The translations under genes were made by a program, and so were the position numbers. Below the pieces are notes generated by a model. The model made no database searches. It was not told where the DNA came from and worked only from the letters and a program-made list of their open reading frames with translations. A stretch of DNA of 64,000 bases from Luteimonas padinae (lineage in GTDB: Bacteria; Pseudomonadota; Gammaproteobacteria; Xanthomonadales; Xanthomonadaceae), in contig NZ_BMZT01000003.1 of the NCBI RefSeq assembly GCF_014652935.1, forward strand, positions 62,001 to 126,000, read 5' to 3'. Numbering within the stretch: the first letter of the stretch is position 1; each line of letters starts with the position of its first letter. Below, piece after piece: positions 42,578 to 51,863 of the stretch.

Positions 42578-43705
42578 ATGCTGACACTGGTGCTGGTGGT
42601 CATCCTGGTCGCGCTGGCGTTCGAGTACATCAACGGCTTCCACGACACGGCCAACTCGATCGCGACCGTGGTCGCGACCAAGGTGCTGTCGCCGATGCAG
42701 GCGGTGGGCCTGGCCGCGGGCATGAACCTGATCGGTGCGCTGGCCGGCACCGCGGTGGCCAAGACGATTGCTTCGGGCCTGATCGACGCAGGCGTGGTCG
42801 AGGTCGGCTCGCAGCTGATCCTGTGCGCGCTGCTGGGCGGCATCACCTGGAACCTGATCACCTGGTGGTTCGGCCTGCCGTCGTCGTCCTCGCATGCGCT
42901 GATCGGCGGCCTGATCGGCGCCGCGCTGGCGGCGACATCGAACAACTGGGGCTCGATCATCTGGTCCGAGCCCGCCGAGCCGGTCTACCGCAGCGCCGGC
43001 GTGCTGTGGAAGGTGATCGTGCCGATGGTGAGTTCGCCGTTGCTGGGCTTCGCGGCGGGCTTCCTGATGATGGGCGTGCTGTTCTTCGTGATCTCGATGA
43101 TGGCGCGCAGCGGCGGCGTGCTCGCGCGCATCGCCCGGCCGCGCTGGGTCAACGGCTTCTTCGGCAAGGCGCAGATCGTCAGCGCCGCCGGCATGGGCTT
43201 CGCCCACGGCATGAACGACGCGCAGAAGACCATGGGCATCATCGCGCTGGCGCTGGTGAGCGCGCAGTCGGCGGGCACGCTGGACGCGCTGCCGGGCTGG
43301 CTGGCCTTCCTGCATCCGTCGGAGGGCGCGCTGGCGGAAGGCGACATCGACACCTGGATCAAGATCAGCTGCGCGCTGGTGATGGCCGCGGGTACCGCCG
43401 CAGGCGGCTGGCGCATCATCAAGACGCTGGGCCACAAGCTGGTGAAGCTGCATCCGATCCACGGCTTCGCGGCCGAGACCAGCGCGGCCTCGGTGATCCT
43501 GGCGGCTTCGTCGCTGGGCATTCCGGTGTCGACCACCCACAACATCTCGTCGGCGATCATGGGCGTGGGAACGGCCAAGCGCCTCAACGCCATCAAGTGG
43601 ACGGTGGTGGAGAAGATGATCGGCGCCTGGATCCTGACCATCCCGATGTCGGGCGCGATCGCCTGGGGGCTGTACCGCCTGCTTGGCTGGATGGGGTTGC
43701 TGTAG
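42578..43705 (+). CDS. pit: PiT family inorganic phosphate transporter
   Basis: 375 aa, about ten membrane helices. Contains the two inverted signature motifs: YINGFHDTANSIATVVATK near residue 18 and GFAHGMNDAQKTMGIIAL near 207, plus SSSHALIGGLIGAAL and VSTTHNISSAIMGVG. Low-affinity, proton- or cation-coupled phosphate uptake in the inner membrane. Coupled to the DUF47 gene. A Pho-box-like site upstream suggests phosphate-starvation control (inference). Confidence 0.96.
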   Translation: MLTLVLVVILVALAFEYINGFHDTANSIATVVATKVLSPMQAVGLAAGMNLIGALAGTAVAKTIASGLIDAGVVEVGSQLILCALLGGITWNLITWWFGLPSSSSHALIGGLIGAALAATSNNWGSIIWSEPAEPVYRSAGVLWKVIVPMVSSPLLGFAAGFLMMGVLFFVISMMARSGGVLARIARPRWVNGFFGKAQIVSAAGMGFAHGMNDAQKTMGIIALALVSAQSAGTLDALPGWLAFLHPSEGALAEGDIDTWIKISCALVMAAGTAAGGWRIIKTLGHKLVKLHPIHGFAAETSAASVILAASSLGIPVSTTHNISSAIMGVGTAKRLNAIKWTVVEKMIGAWILTIPMSGAIAWGLYRLLGWMGLL

Positions 43706-43717
43706 GGGCGCACTGTG

Positions 43718-43770
43718 CGGCGGCTCTGTGCTGCCGCTCTGTAACGGCGGCTCTGTGCTGTCCCTCTGTA
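43718..43770. repeat. 27-bp tandem duplication
   Basis: CGGCGGCTCTGTGCTG-CCGCTCTGTA (43718-43743) is repeated as CGGCGGCTCTGTGCTG-TCCCTCTGTA (43745-43770). The second unit runs straight into palindromic repeat copy 5. Confidence 0.8.
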
Positions 43771-43824
43771 GGAGCAGCTATAGCTGCGACGATCAGCAGG
43801 TCGCAGCTATAGCTGCTCCTACAG
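43766..43824. repeat. Xanthomonadaceae palindromic repeat, copy 5
   Basis: CTGTAGGAGCAGCTATAGC and inverted GCTATAGCTGCTCCTACAG around an 8-base spacer. Lies between the convergent pit (+) and YbjN-like (-) genes and may end both transcripts. Confidence 0.92.
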
Positions 43825-43857
43825 ATGCCCCTACAGATGACGCTGCGGCATCGGGGG

Positions 43858-44268
43858 TCAAAGCAGGTCGCCGTCGGCGCTGAGCATGCGCTCCAGGCGG
43901 TCGCCCATGCCGCCGATCTCCAGCACCAGGCGGCCGACTTCGGCCGCGTCCAGGCCGTCGTACGGCCGGTTCTCGCACAGCTGCAGGTAGGGCACGTCGT
44001 CCAGCTGGCCGATCGCGAGGTAGCCGACGCGGCTGCCCCAGTTGTAGGCCAGGGCGCGGCGCGCGTCGACGCCGGTGATCGGCGCCACGGCGGTGCTGAC
44101 CCGAAGGTAGCAGCGGCCATCGTCGTCCTGGAGTTCGGACAGGAAGATGGACTGGTGGCGGCGGCCGCCGTCGAGGCTGAGCTCGACGCCGACCACGAAG
44201 GCCTCGTTGACCGTGGTCCGGAAGCCGTTGCTGCCGAGATGGCGGCGGACCTGCTCGAAGTTCTGCAT
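43858..44268 (-). CDS. YbjN-like / type III chaperone-fold protein, uncharacterised
   Basis: 136 aa from ATG 44268 (GTG 44277 would add three residues). Small alpha/beta protein: MQNFEQVRRHLGSNGFRT, VVGVELSLDGGRRHQSIFLS, YLRVSTAVAPI, YLAIGQLDDVPYLQLCENR. This size and pattern resemble the YbjN or CesT-like peptide-binding fold, but I cannot assign it firmly. No signal peptide. Stands alone between a repeat and the divergent alkyltransferase-like gene. Confidence 0.7.
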   Translation of the reverse strand: MQNFEQVRRHLGSNGFRTTVNEAFVVGVELSLDGGRRHQSIFLSELQDDDGRCYLRVSTAVAPITGVDARRALAYNWGSRVGYLAIGQLDDVPYLQLCENRPYDGLDAAEVGRLVLEIGGMGDRLERMLSADGDLL

Positions 44269-44309
44269 GGGGTGCACCCGCGCGGCGGACGTGTGGCTAT
44301 CCTAGCTCA

Positions 44310-44645
44310 ATGGCCCCCACCGCCGACTCCGCCGAACGCATCCTGGCCGCCGTGCGTGCGATCCCGCCCGGCGAAGTCGCGGGCTATGGCGAGGTCGCCC
44401 GCCGCGCCGGACTGCCCGGGCGTGCGCGCTGGGTGGCCCGCCTGCTGGCGGCCAGCGACGACCCCGCGCTGCCGTGGCACCGCGTGCTGCGCAGCGACGG
44501 CCGCATCGCCTTCGCCGCGGGCTCGGATTCCTGGCGTGAGCAGGCCCGGCGCCTGCAGGCCGAGGGCGTGAAGGTGGTCGAGGGCCGCGTGCGCCTCGTC
44601 CAGCGCGGACGTTCGCTCGACGCCGTGGTCTGGGGCCCCGCCTGA
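44310..44645 (+). CDS. Alkyltransferase-like (ATL) protein
   Basis: 111 aa. Related to the DNA-binding domain of O6-methylguanine-DNA methyltransferase: VRAIPPGEVAGYGEVARRAG, helix ARWVARLLAAS, then PWHRVLRSDGRIAF. The Cys of the methyltransferase motif PCHRV is replaced by Trp, so it cannot accept alkyl groups; known ATL proteins bind alkylated guanine and hand the lesion to nucleotide excision repair. The replacement makes the assignment specific. Confidence 0.93.
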   Translation: MAPTADSAERILAAVRAIPPGEVAGYGEVARRAGLPGRARWVARLLAASDDPALPWHRVLRSDGRIAFAAGSDSWREQARRLQAEGVKVVEGRVRLVQRGRSLDAVVWGPA

Positions 44646-44711
44646 GCGCGGAAGGCGACGGGAAGTCACGGGCCAACCGGTATCATGGGCGTCCCCCCGC
44701 GAGGCGCCCGA

Positions 44712-45371
44712 ATGCTGACCAACCTTCCCCCCGTGACCAAGGCGCTGCTGATCGCCAACGTCGGCGTGTTCCTGCTGCAGAAGCTGCTCGGGAGCGCGCT
44801 GTTCGCGCCGCTGATGCTGTGGCCCATGGGGATGGAGGCCTACGCGCGGGTCGCCGGGGTGTCCGGTTTCCTGCCCTGGCAGCTGCTGAGCTACGGCTTC
44901 CTGCATGCCGACCTGGCGCACCTGCTGTTCAACATGCTGGCGCTGGTGATGTTCGGCGCGCAGCTGGAGTACGTCTGGGGGCAGAAGCGCTTCCTGACCT
45001 ATTTCCTGGTCTGCGTGGCCGGAGCGGGGCTGTGCCAGCTGGGCGTGGCCAGCTGGTCGGTGCTCGAGGGCGGGCTGCCGTATCCCACGGTCGGCGCATC
45101 GGGCGGAGTGTTCGGCCTGCTGCTGGCCACCGGCATGCTGTTCCCGCACCAGCGGGTGATGCTGCTGATCCCGCCGATCCCGATGAAGGCGCGCACGCTG
45201 GTGATCGCGTTCGGCGTGATCACGCTGGTCATGGGGATCACCGGCACGCAGGCCGGCGTGGCCCATTTCGCGCACCTGGGCGGCATGCTGTTCGGCTGGC
45301 TGCTGATCCGCTACTGGCGCGGGCAGCCGCCGTTCCGTCGCGGCGGGCCCACGCGGGCCCGCCATTTCTGA
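44712..45371 (+). CDS. Rhomboid family intramembrane serine protease
   Basis: 219 aa with six predicted helices. MLTNLPPVTKALLIANVGVF start; active-site Ser in TVGASGGVFGLL (GxSG), His in VAHFAHLGGMLFGW, and conserved HLLFNMLAL in helix 2. Cleaves membrane proteins within the bilayer; substrates unknown. ATG 44712 fits the family N-terminus. Confidence 0.93.
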   Translation: MLTNLPPVTKALLIANVGVFLLQKLLGSALFAPLMLWPMGMEAYARVAGVSGFLPWQLLSYGFLHADLAHLLFNMLALVMFGAQLEYVWGQKRFLTYFLVCVAGAGLCQLGVASWSVLEGGLPYPTVGASGGVFGLLLATGMLFPHQRVMLLIPPIPMKARTLVIAFGVITLVMGITGTQAGVAHFAHLGGMLFGWLLIRYWRGQPPFRRGGPTRARHF

Positions 45372-45407
45372 GGTCGGGGCGCCGCCGGGCGGGCCCCGGT
45401 TGCCGCA

Positions 45408-47414
45408 TCAGCGCCAGAGGCTGACGCGGTCGGCGTCGGCACGGAACATCGCATTGCCGGCCTTGCAGCCGTGGACCTCGCTGAAGGCGGGCAGGTTGGA
45501 CAGCGGGCCGTTGCTGCGCCACTGGCCCGGCGCCTGCAGGGCGGTGCTGGCGCGCTGCTCGGCCACCGCCGGCGACACCTGTTCGCGCCACACCCCCGCC
45601 CAGGCGCCGAAGAAGGCCTGCCGGGCCTCCTTCGCGGCTTCGGGCTGGGCCTGGCTGAAGGCGTTCCAGGCGATCTCGACCGCGGCCAGGTCGGCGGCGT
45701 TCTCCTCGCTGGTCAGGCTGGCGTTGAGCTTGCGCCCGGTGAGGCCGGGGTAGTCGTAGTTGCCGTACTGGGCGGCCAGCGCGTTCAGGCGGTCGGTCCA
45801 GGCGGTGGCGGTGCCGGGCGTCCACCAGTCGCGGATCGTACCGCTGGCGTCCACGTGGCGGCCCTTGCCGTCGATGGCGTGGCTGAGCTCGTGCGCGACC
45901 AGGGCGCCGAAGCTGCCGTAGTGCGCCGCGCCGTCGAGCGACATGTCGAGCACCGGCGGCTGCAGCACCGCGGCCGAGACCAGCAGGCGGTTGTGCGCGG
46001 CGTCGTAGGCCAGCGCCGGCTCCTGCGGCTGCACCGGCCAGCGGCGCTGGGCGTTGCCGCGGCCGATGCGCTTCATCTCCTCGCGGTGGTGCCAGGTGGA
46101 GGCGATGAGCATGTTGCCGCCGAAGCTGCCGCGGCCCATGGGCTGCACGGTGTAGTCGATGTCGCGCACCGGGGCGCCGATCTCGATCTTCAGCGCGTCG
46201 AGCTTGGCGAGGGCGCCGGCACGGGTGGCATCGTCCATCCACGCGGCGCCTTCGACCGAGCGCTTCAGCGCATCGCGCACTTCCACGGCGATCGCCTCGG
46301 CGCGGCTGCGGTTGGCCTGGGGCAGGTGGCGGCCGACGTACTCGCGCGCGACCATCTGGCCGGCGGCGTGGTTGATCGCCTGCAGCACCAGCTGCTCGCG
46401 CGGCGGCTGCGCCGCTTCGCCACGCAGCACGCGGCCGCGGAAATCGAAGGCCGCGTCGCGGAAGCCCTTCGACAGGTAGGGCGCCATCGCGTCGCCGACG
46501 TGGAAGCGCAGGTAGGTCTTCCACTGCGCGGGCTTGAGGCTGCCGACAAGTCCGTCGAGCGCGGTGAACAGCGCGGAGTTGGCGATCGAGACGCTGTCGT
46601 CGGCCACGCCCTGGGCGGCGAGGAATTCGCCGAGCTGCAGGCGCTTGTACGCCTTGCCCAGGTCCGCCGTCGGGACCAGGGCGTAGTTGCCGCGCGGGTC
46701 GCGCAGCTCGGCGACCGGTCGCGATGCGCGCGCGATGCGGGTCTCGAGGTCGATCACCAGCTGCGCTTCGGCGGCGAGGTCGGCCTCGGCGGTGCCGGTC
46801 AGCGCCAGGATGCGTTGCACGTAGGCGTTGTACAGGCCGAGGATCTCGCGCGACGCGGGGTCCTCGCGGGTGTAGAAGGCCGGGTCGGGCAGGCCGGTGC
46901 CGCCCTGGGCGAAGTAGCCGATGTGGCGGTCGAGGTCGGCCAGGTCGAGGTCGGCGCTGAAGTTGAACACCACCGGGATGCCGACCTGGTGCAGGGCGGC
47001 GATGGACGGCGGAATGTCCTTGGCGCGGCGGATGCCGTTGATGCGGTCGAGCAGCGGTGCGATCGGGTTGGCGCCGTCGGCTTCCACCGCGGCCTCGTCC
47101 AGGCCGCTGGCCCAGAAGTCGCCCAGGAGCTTCTGCACGTTGCCCTGCGGCGCGTTCATCGCGGTGGACAGCAGCTCGCGCTGCTGCTCGAGCACGCGCG
47201 CCTGCAGCTCGCCCAGGACCGACACCGCGCCGGTGGCCGGGACCGGATTGGCGGCCAGCCAGTCCTTGTTGGCGAAGGCGTAGAAATCACCGCAGGCCGT
47301 GGGGCCGGCCGGCGCGCGCGCCGCGCCGCGGCGCTGAGCGTCGGCATCGGGGGCCACGAGGGCGAGGGCGAGGCTGGCGGCGAGCGCGGCGGCGAGGGGG
47401 GCGTGCTTGGGCAT
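45408..47414 (-). CDS. M13 family metallopeptidase (neprilysin-like), secreted
   Basis: 668 aa. Signal peptide (about 1-26, ending APDADAQ). M13_N region starts CGDFYAFANKDWLAANPVP; the catalytic zinc motif is HELSH (VAHELSHAIDGKGRH) and the third ligand is in SEENAADLAAV (ExxxD). The conserved C-terminus CKAGNAMFRADADRVSLW is present. Cleaves small peptides in the periplasm or outside. It forms a tandem pair with another M13 gene upstream on the same strand; the two proteins are clearly related but diverged, so the duplication is old. Confidence 0.94.
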   Translation of the reverse strand: MPKHAPLAAALAASLALALVAPDADAQRRGAARAPAGPTACGDFYAFANKDWLAANPVPATGAVSVLGELQARVLEQQRELLSTAMNAPQGNVQKLLGDFWASGLDEAAVEADGANPIAPLLDRINGIRRAKDIPPSIAALHQVGIPVVFNFSADLDLADLDRHIGYFAQGGTGLPDPAFYTREDPASREILGLYNAYVQRILALTGTAEADLAAEAQLVIDLETRIARASRPVAELRDPRGNYALVPTADLGKAYKRLQLGEFLAAQGVADDSVSIANSALFTALDGLVGSLKPAQWKTYLRFHVGDAMAPYLSKGFRDAAFDFRGRVLRGEAAQPPREQLVLQAINHAAGQMVAREYVGRHLPQANRSRAEAIAVEVRDALKRSVEGAAWMDDATRAGALAKLDALKIEIGAPVRDIDYTVQPMGRGSFGGNMLIASTWHHREEMKRIGRGNAQRRWPVQPQEPALAYDAAHNRLLVSAAVLQPPVLDMSLDGAAHYGSFGALVAHELSHAIDGKGRHVDASGTIRDWWTPGTATAWTDRLNALAAQYGNYDYPGLTGRKLNASLTSEENAADLAAVEIAWNAFSQAQPEAAKEARQAFFGAWAGVWREQVSPAVAEQRASTALQAPGQWRSNGPLSNLPAFSEVHGCKAGNAMFRADADRVSLWR

Positions 47415-47528
47415 GGGGGGATCCGGCGAAATGACCGCGGAAGTCTATCAAGCCACCGCATGACGGGACTGAATCCACGGGCGCTGCGGAGATTCGACGG
47501 AGTGCGACCGGGCCCGGGTCCACGGAAC

Positions 47529-47558
47529 GGAAAAGGCCCGGCAGGTGCCGGGCCTTTT
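47529..47558. terminator. Bidirectional Rho-independent terminator
   Basis: AAAA-GGCCCGGCA-gg-TGCCGGGCC-TTTT. Follows the stop of the second M13 gene on the minus strand by 22 bases, and separates the two M13 genes into different transcription units. Confidence 0.9.
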
Positions 47559-47579
47559 CGTGACGCCGATGGCGCGGAG

Positions 47580-49691
47580 TTACCAGATCACGACCTGGGC
47601 ATCGCCTTCGCGCACCATCGCGTCGCCGGCCTTGCACTGGAACGCCGCGGCGAACGCCGGCAGGTTCGAGGGCGCGCCGATCGCACGGAAGTTCGCCGGT
47701 GCGTGCGGATCCGTGGCGATGCGCACCTTCAGCTCCTCGTCGGTGAAGTTGCGGCGCCACACCGTGGCCCAGTTGGCGAAGAAGCGCTGGTCGCGCGACA
47801 GCCCCTCGATCATCGGGTCCTCGCTTCCGGCGGTGGCCTGCTTCATCGCGTCGTAGGCCGTCGCCAGGCCGCCGAGGTCGGCGATGTTCTCGCCCAGCGT
47901 CAGCTTGCCATTGACGTGCAGGCCGGGCGCGGCCTCGTAGCCGTTGAACTGGTTGACCAGCTTGTCGGTGCGGCCGGCGAAGCCCTTGGCGTCGGCGTCG
48001 GACCACCAGTTCTGGAACTTGCCGGTGGCGTCGAAGCGGCTGCCCTGGTCGTCGTAGCCGTGGGTCATCTCGTGGCCGATCACCGCGCCGATGCCGCCGT
48101 AGTTGAGCGGGTCGTCGGCGTTGGCGTCGAAGAACGGCGGCTGGAGGATGGCGGCCGGGAACACGATCTCGTTGGCCAGCGGGTTGTAGTAGGCGTTGAC
48201 CATCTGCGGCGGCATCGCCCACTCGGTCTTGTCCACCGGCTTGCCGATCTTGCCCAGCGACCACTTGTAGTTGAACTCGTTGGCGGCCAGCAGGTTGCCG
48301 ATGTAGCTGTCGCGCGAGGTGGCCAGGCCCGACCAGTCGCGCCACTTGTCCGGGTAGCCGATCTTGGGCGTGAAGCTGGCCCACTTCTCGAGGGCCTTGG
48401 CCTTGGTCTCCTCCGACATCCACTCGAGGTTCTCGATTCGGGCCTTGAGCGCCTGGCTCAGGTTGCCGACGAGGGTTTCCATGCGCTCCTTGGCCTCGGG
48501 CGAGAATGCGACGTCGACGTACATCTGGCCCAGCGCCTCGCCGGTCTGGCCGGTGATGGTGTCGAGCACGCGCTTGCCGCGCTCCTTCATCTCCTTCTGC
48601 CCGCGCATGGTGCGCGAATAGAAGTTGAAGTTCTCCTCGGCGAAGGCGTCGGCCAGGTAGGGCGAGGCGCTGTCGACGGTGTGGAAGCGCAGGTATGACT
48701 GCCACGTCGCCGGGGCGACGTCGCCGATCATCGCGCTGACCTCGGAGTGGAAGGCGGGGATCGCCAGCGAGAACTTCTCCGGCGCGGCCACGCCCTGCGA
48801 CTCGAAGAACGCCGTCCAGTTGAAGCCGGGGGCCAGCTTGTCGGCCTCGGCCAGGCTGACCGGGTTGTAGAACAGGCCGACGTCGCGCGACATCTCCTCG
48901 CTCGACTTCGACACCTTGGCCAGGCGGGTCTCGAATGCGACCACGTCGGCGGCCTGGGTGGCGGCCTCGGCCGCCGGCACGCCCGACAGTTCGAGCACCT
49001 TGGCGACGTGCGCCTGGTAGGCCTCGAGCTTGTCCTTCTTGTCGGCGTCGAAGTAGTAGGTCTTGTCCGGCAGGCCCAGGCCGGCCGGGAAGGCGTAGGC
49101 GATGTTCATGGACGAGTCCATGAAGTCGGCCTCCGGGCCGAAGCCGAACAGCGTGAACTGGCCCTTGGCGGCGCTGGCGCGCAGGTAGTCGGCGATCTTC
49201 TCCGGCGCGTCCAGGCCGGCGATGGTGGCCAGCTCGGGCTCGAGCGGCGCGATGCCCTGGGCGTTGATGGCCTCGGCGTCGGTGCCGGTGGCCCACAGGT
49301 CGCCGACGATCTTCTCGACGCCGGAGGCGCCTTCGATCGCGGCGGCGTGCTCGGCCAGCTGGCGCTGGATCGCCTGCGAGCGCTCGTCGAGCATCTCGAA
49401 CGCGCCCCAGGAGGTGCGGTCGCCCGGCACCGGGTTGGCGGCCAGCCAGGTGCCGTTGACGTAGGCGCCGAAGTCGGTGCAGGCGTTGCCGTTGGCGTCG
49501 AAGTCGGCGGCCTTGAAGCTGTTCACGCCCGGGAGCGTCGACTCGTCGAGGGTGAAGGCGGGGACTTCCGGCGCGGCGCCCTCGGCCACCGTGGTGGCGG
49601 GCGTGGCGTCGCGCTGGCAGCCGGCGACGACGCCGGCGATCGCCAGGGACAGCAGCAGGAACTTCGGTGCGGACTTGGAAGCGTGGCTCAT
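47580..49691 (-). CDS. M13 family metallopeptidase, lipoprotein
   Basis: 703 aa from ATG 49691, which starts MSHASKSAPKFLLLSLAIAG and runs into lipobox GVVAGC, so it is lipid-anchored. M13 features: CTDFGAYVNGTWLAANPVPG, zinc motif HEMTH (IGHEMTHGYDDQGSRFD), third ligand GENIADLGGL, and C-terminus CKAGDAMVREGDAQVVIW. Periplasmic peptide processing is the likely role. Longer in-frame upstream starts do not give a signal peptide. Tandem partner of the M13 gene at 45408. Confidence 0.94.
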   Translation of the reverse strand: MSHASKSAPKFLLLSLAIAGVVAGCQRDATPATTVAEGAAPEVPAFTLDESTLPGVNSFKAADFDANGNACTDFGAYVNGTWLAANPVPGDRTSWGAFEMLDERSQAIQRQLAEHAAAIEGASGVEKIVGDLWATGTDAEAINAQGIAPLEPELATIAGLDAPEKIADYLRASAAKGQFTLFGFGPEADFMDSSMNIAYAFPAGLGLPDKTYYFDADKKDKLEAYQAHVAKVLELSGVPAAEAATQAADVVAFETRLAKVSKSSEEMSRDVGLFYNPVSLAEADKLAPGFNWTAFFESQGVAAPEKFSLAIPAFHSEVSAMIGDVAPATWQSYLRFHTVDSASPYLADAFAEENFNFYSRTMRGQKEMKERGKRVLDTITGQTGEALGQMYVDVAFSPEAKERMETLVGNLSQALKARIENLEWMSEETKAKALEKWASFTPKIGYPDKWRDWSGLATSRDSYIGNLLAANEFNYKWSLGKIGKPVDKTEWAMPPQMVNAYYNPLANEIVFPAAILQPPFFDANADDPLNYGGIGAVIGHEMTHGYDDQGSRFDATGKFQNWWSDADAKGFAGRTDKLVNQFNGYEAAPGLHVNGKLTLGENIADLGGLATAYDAMKQATAGSEDPMIEGLSRDQRFFANWATVWRRNFTDEELKVRIATDPHAPANFRAIGAPSNLPAFAAAFQCKAGDAMVREGDAQVVIW

Positions 49692-49797
49692 GCGGACTCC
49701 GCCCTTGCGGGCATGGCAATAGGGAACGGCCGTCCCCGAGGGGGCGGCCGGGGGTCGAATGTACGCCCGTGCCGAGTGGCGCGCAGGGTGCAGAAGG

Positions 49798-51654
49798 TCA
49801 TGCGACGGGCCCGGGCGGCTCGTCCGCGGCGGCGGGTGGGGGTGGGGCAGCGGTTTCCGCATCTGGCCCCAGCACGCGCGCCTGGCGCCTGGGGGCGGTC
49901 AGCGGCGCCGGCTTCGGGCCGGTATTGGTGCGCATCATGCCGGCACCCGCCGCGAGCCCGGCCAGGCGCTCGAGCTCGAAGCGCTCCACCTCAAGCCTGC
50001 GCACCTCGGCGGTGACGCGGGCGGCCTCGTCGGGATCGACGTCGAGTTCGCGCAGCGCCGCCTCGCCGAACTGCAGGGCGGCGGCGAAGGTCTCGCGGAT
50101 GGCGACGTCGACGCCGGCGGCGACCAGCTTCAGCTTGTGCGGGCGATCGTAGGCGCGCACCAGCAGCCGGGCCTGCGGGAAGGCCGACTGCACCAGTTCC
50201 ACGATGCGGTCGGCCGCTGCGCGGTCGTCGACGCAGACCGCGATCGCGCGCGCGCTGCCGGCGCCCGAGGCGTGCAGCACGTCGAGCCGGGTGCCGTCGC
50301 CGTAGTAGACCTTGAAGCCGAAGCGGGCCGCGCTGGCGATCATCTCGACATCGCTGTCGATGATGGTGACGTCGACGTCGCGCGCCAGCAGCGACTGGCT
50401 GACGACCTGGCCGAAGCGGCCGAATCCGATCATCAGCACGCTGCCCGACTGCCCCGAGGCGGGCTCCACGCCGTCCGGCACCGATTCGCTGTCGCGGCGC
50501 CTGACGCGCCGGGTCGCGATCGCGGCCAGGGGTGTGAGCGCCATCGACAGCACCACCACCGCGGTCATGGCGTTGTTGACCTCGCCCGGAAGCACGCCGG
50601 CGGCCTGCGCGGCGGAATACAGCACGAAGGCGAACTCGCCGCCCTGGGCCATCAGCACCGCGCGATCCACGGCATCGGCGTGGCCGGTGTGCAGCATGCG
50701 CGCCACGACATAGATGCACAGCGCCTTGGCGAACATCATCAGCGGCACCGCCATCAGCACGAAGCGCCAGTCGGCGGCGACTACTGCCAGGTCCAGCGAC
50801 ATGCCCACGGCAAGGAAGAACAGGCCGAGGAGCAGGCCGCGGAAGGGCTCGATTTCGGCCTGGATCTGGTGCCGGAACGTGGATTCGGACAGGAGCACGC
50901 CGGCGACGAAGGCGCCCATCGCCATCGACAGCCCGCCCATCTCCATCAGCAGCGCCGCGCCCAGCACGACCAGCAGGGCGGCGGCGGTCATCACCTCGCG
51001 CGCCCGCGCCGCGGCCAGCAGCCGGAACAGGGGGTTGAGCAGAAACAGGCCCGCTGCCACCAGCGCCGCGAGCGAACCGGCGGCGATCGCGACAGACAGC
51101 AGCCGCGAGCCGCCGGCGTCTCCGGCCTGTGCCGGTGCCATGAACGCCACCAGCGCCAGCAGCGGCACGATCAGCAGGTCCTCGAACAGCAGGATCGAGA
51201 CCATCTTCTGGCCGCGCGGCGTGGCGATGTCGCCGCGCTCGGCCAGCATCTGCATCACGATCGCGGTGGACGTGAGCACGAAGCCGGACGCGGCGATGAA
51301 GGCCACCGGCGGCGCCAGCCCCAGCAGCAGGCCGCACCCGGTGAGCACCAGCGCGCAGGCGCCGATCTGCAGCGGCCCGAGGCCGAAGATCTGCCGCCGC
51401 AGCGCCCACAGGTGCGAGGGGCGCATCTCCATCCCCACCACGAAGAGGAATAGCACGACGCCCAGCTCGGCCACGTGCAGGATCGCCTCCGGCCGCGCGA
51501 ACAGCGCCAGTCCGAACGGGCCGACCGCGACGCCGGCGGCGAGGTAGCCGAGCACCGAGCCCAGCCCCAGGCGCCGGAACACCGGCACGGCCACGACCGC
51601 GGCCGCCAGCAGGACGACCACGTGCAACAGCTGCGAAGTATCGGATTCAGGCAT
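49798..51654 (-). CDS. KefB/KefC-type monovalent cation:proton antiporter with RCK domain
   Basis: 618 aa. CPA2 membrane domain of about 12 helices (MPESDTSQLLHVVVLLAAAV; GYLAAGVAVGPFGLALF; LTSTAIVMQMLAERGD; FLAVGMSLDLAVV), then a cytoplasmic RCK/TrkA-N domain (about 415-530) with Rossmann motif IGFGRFGQVVSQSLL and DYGDGTRLDVL-like segment (reads YYGDGTRLDVLHASG). In E. coli KefB/C release K+ under glutathione control in response to electrophiles. The C-terminal 80 residues are Pro/Ala-rich and not conserved. ATG 51654 fits the family. Confidence 0.92.
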   Translation of the reverse strand: MPESDTSQLLHVVVLLAAAVVAVPVFRRLGLGSVLGYLAAGVAVGPFGLALFARPEAILHVAELGVVLFLFVVGMEMRPSHLWALRRQIFGLGPLQIGACALVLTGCGLLLGLAPPVAFIAASGFVLTSTAIVMQMLAERGDIATPRGQKMVSILLFEDLLIVPLLALVAFMAPAQAGDAGGSRLLSVAIAAGSLAALVAAGLFLLNPLFRLLAAARAREVMTAAALLVVLGAALLMEMGGLSMAMGAFVAGVLLSESTFRHQIQAEIEPFRGLLLGLFFLAVGMSLDLAVVAADWRFVLMAVPLMMFAKALCIYVVARMLHTGHADAVDRAVLMAQGGEFAFVLYSAAQAAGVLPGEVNNAMTAVVVLSMALTPLAAIATRRVRRRDSESVPDGVEPASGQSGSVLMIGFGRFGQVVSQSLLARDVDVTIIDSDVEMIASAARFGFKVYYGDGTRLDVLHASGAGSARAIAVCVDDRAAADRIVELVQSAFPQARLLVRAYDRPHKLKLVAAGVDVAIRETFAAALQFGEAALRELDVDPDEAARVTAEVRRLEVERFELERLAGLAAGAGMMRTNTGPKPAPLTAPRRQARVLGPDAETAAPPPPAAADEPPGPVA

Positions 51655-51863
51655 GTTCGCGTATGATGCACCGGTTGGCGCACGGCAGTCCGTTATCCGG
51701 TCATTGCCCAGCCGCGGCCCCGCATGGCGCCCCGGCCCTTTAACTCCCGCACGTCTCTCGTCGCGCAGACACGGCCCGGACATCTCCGCAAGCCGTCTAA
51801 TCCATTGCCCGCCGCGCGGTTCACGGAAAGCGCCGGGCAAGCTGCGAACCAGGAGTTCAATCC

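Noticed and set aside
45471..48698. 1075-aa plus-strand open frame opposite the two M13 peptidase genes
   Set aside because: Mirror of the peptidase codon pattern; no domain, no ribosome site, and it crosses the terminator at 47529.
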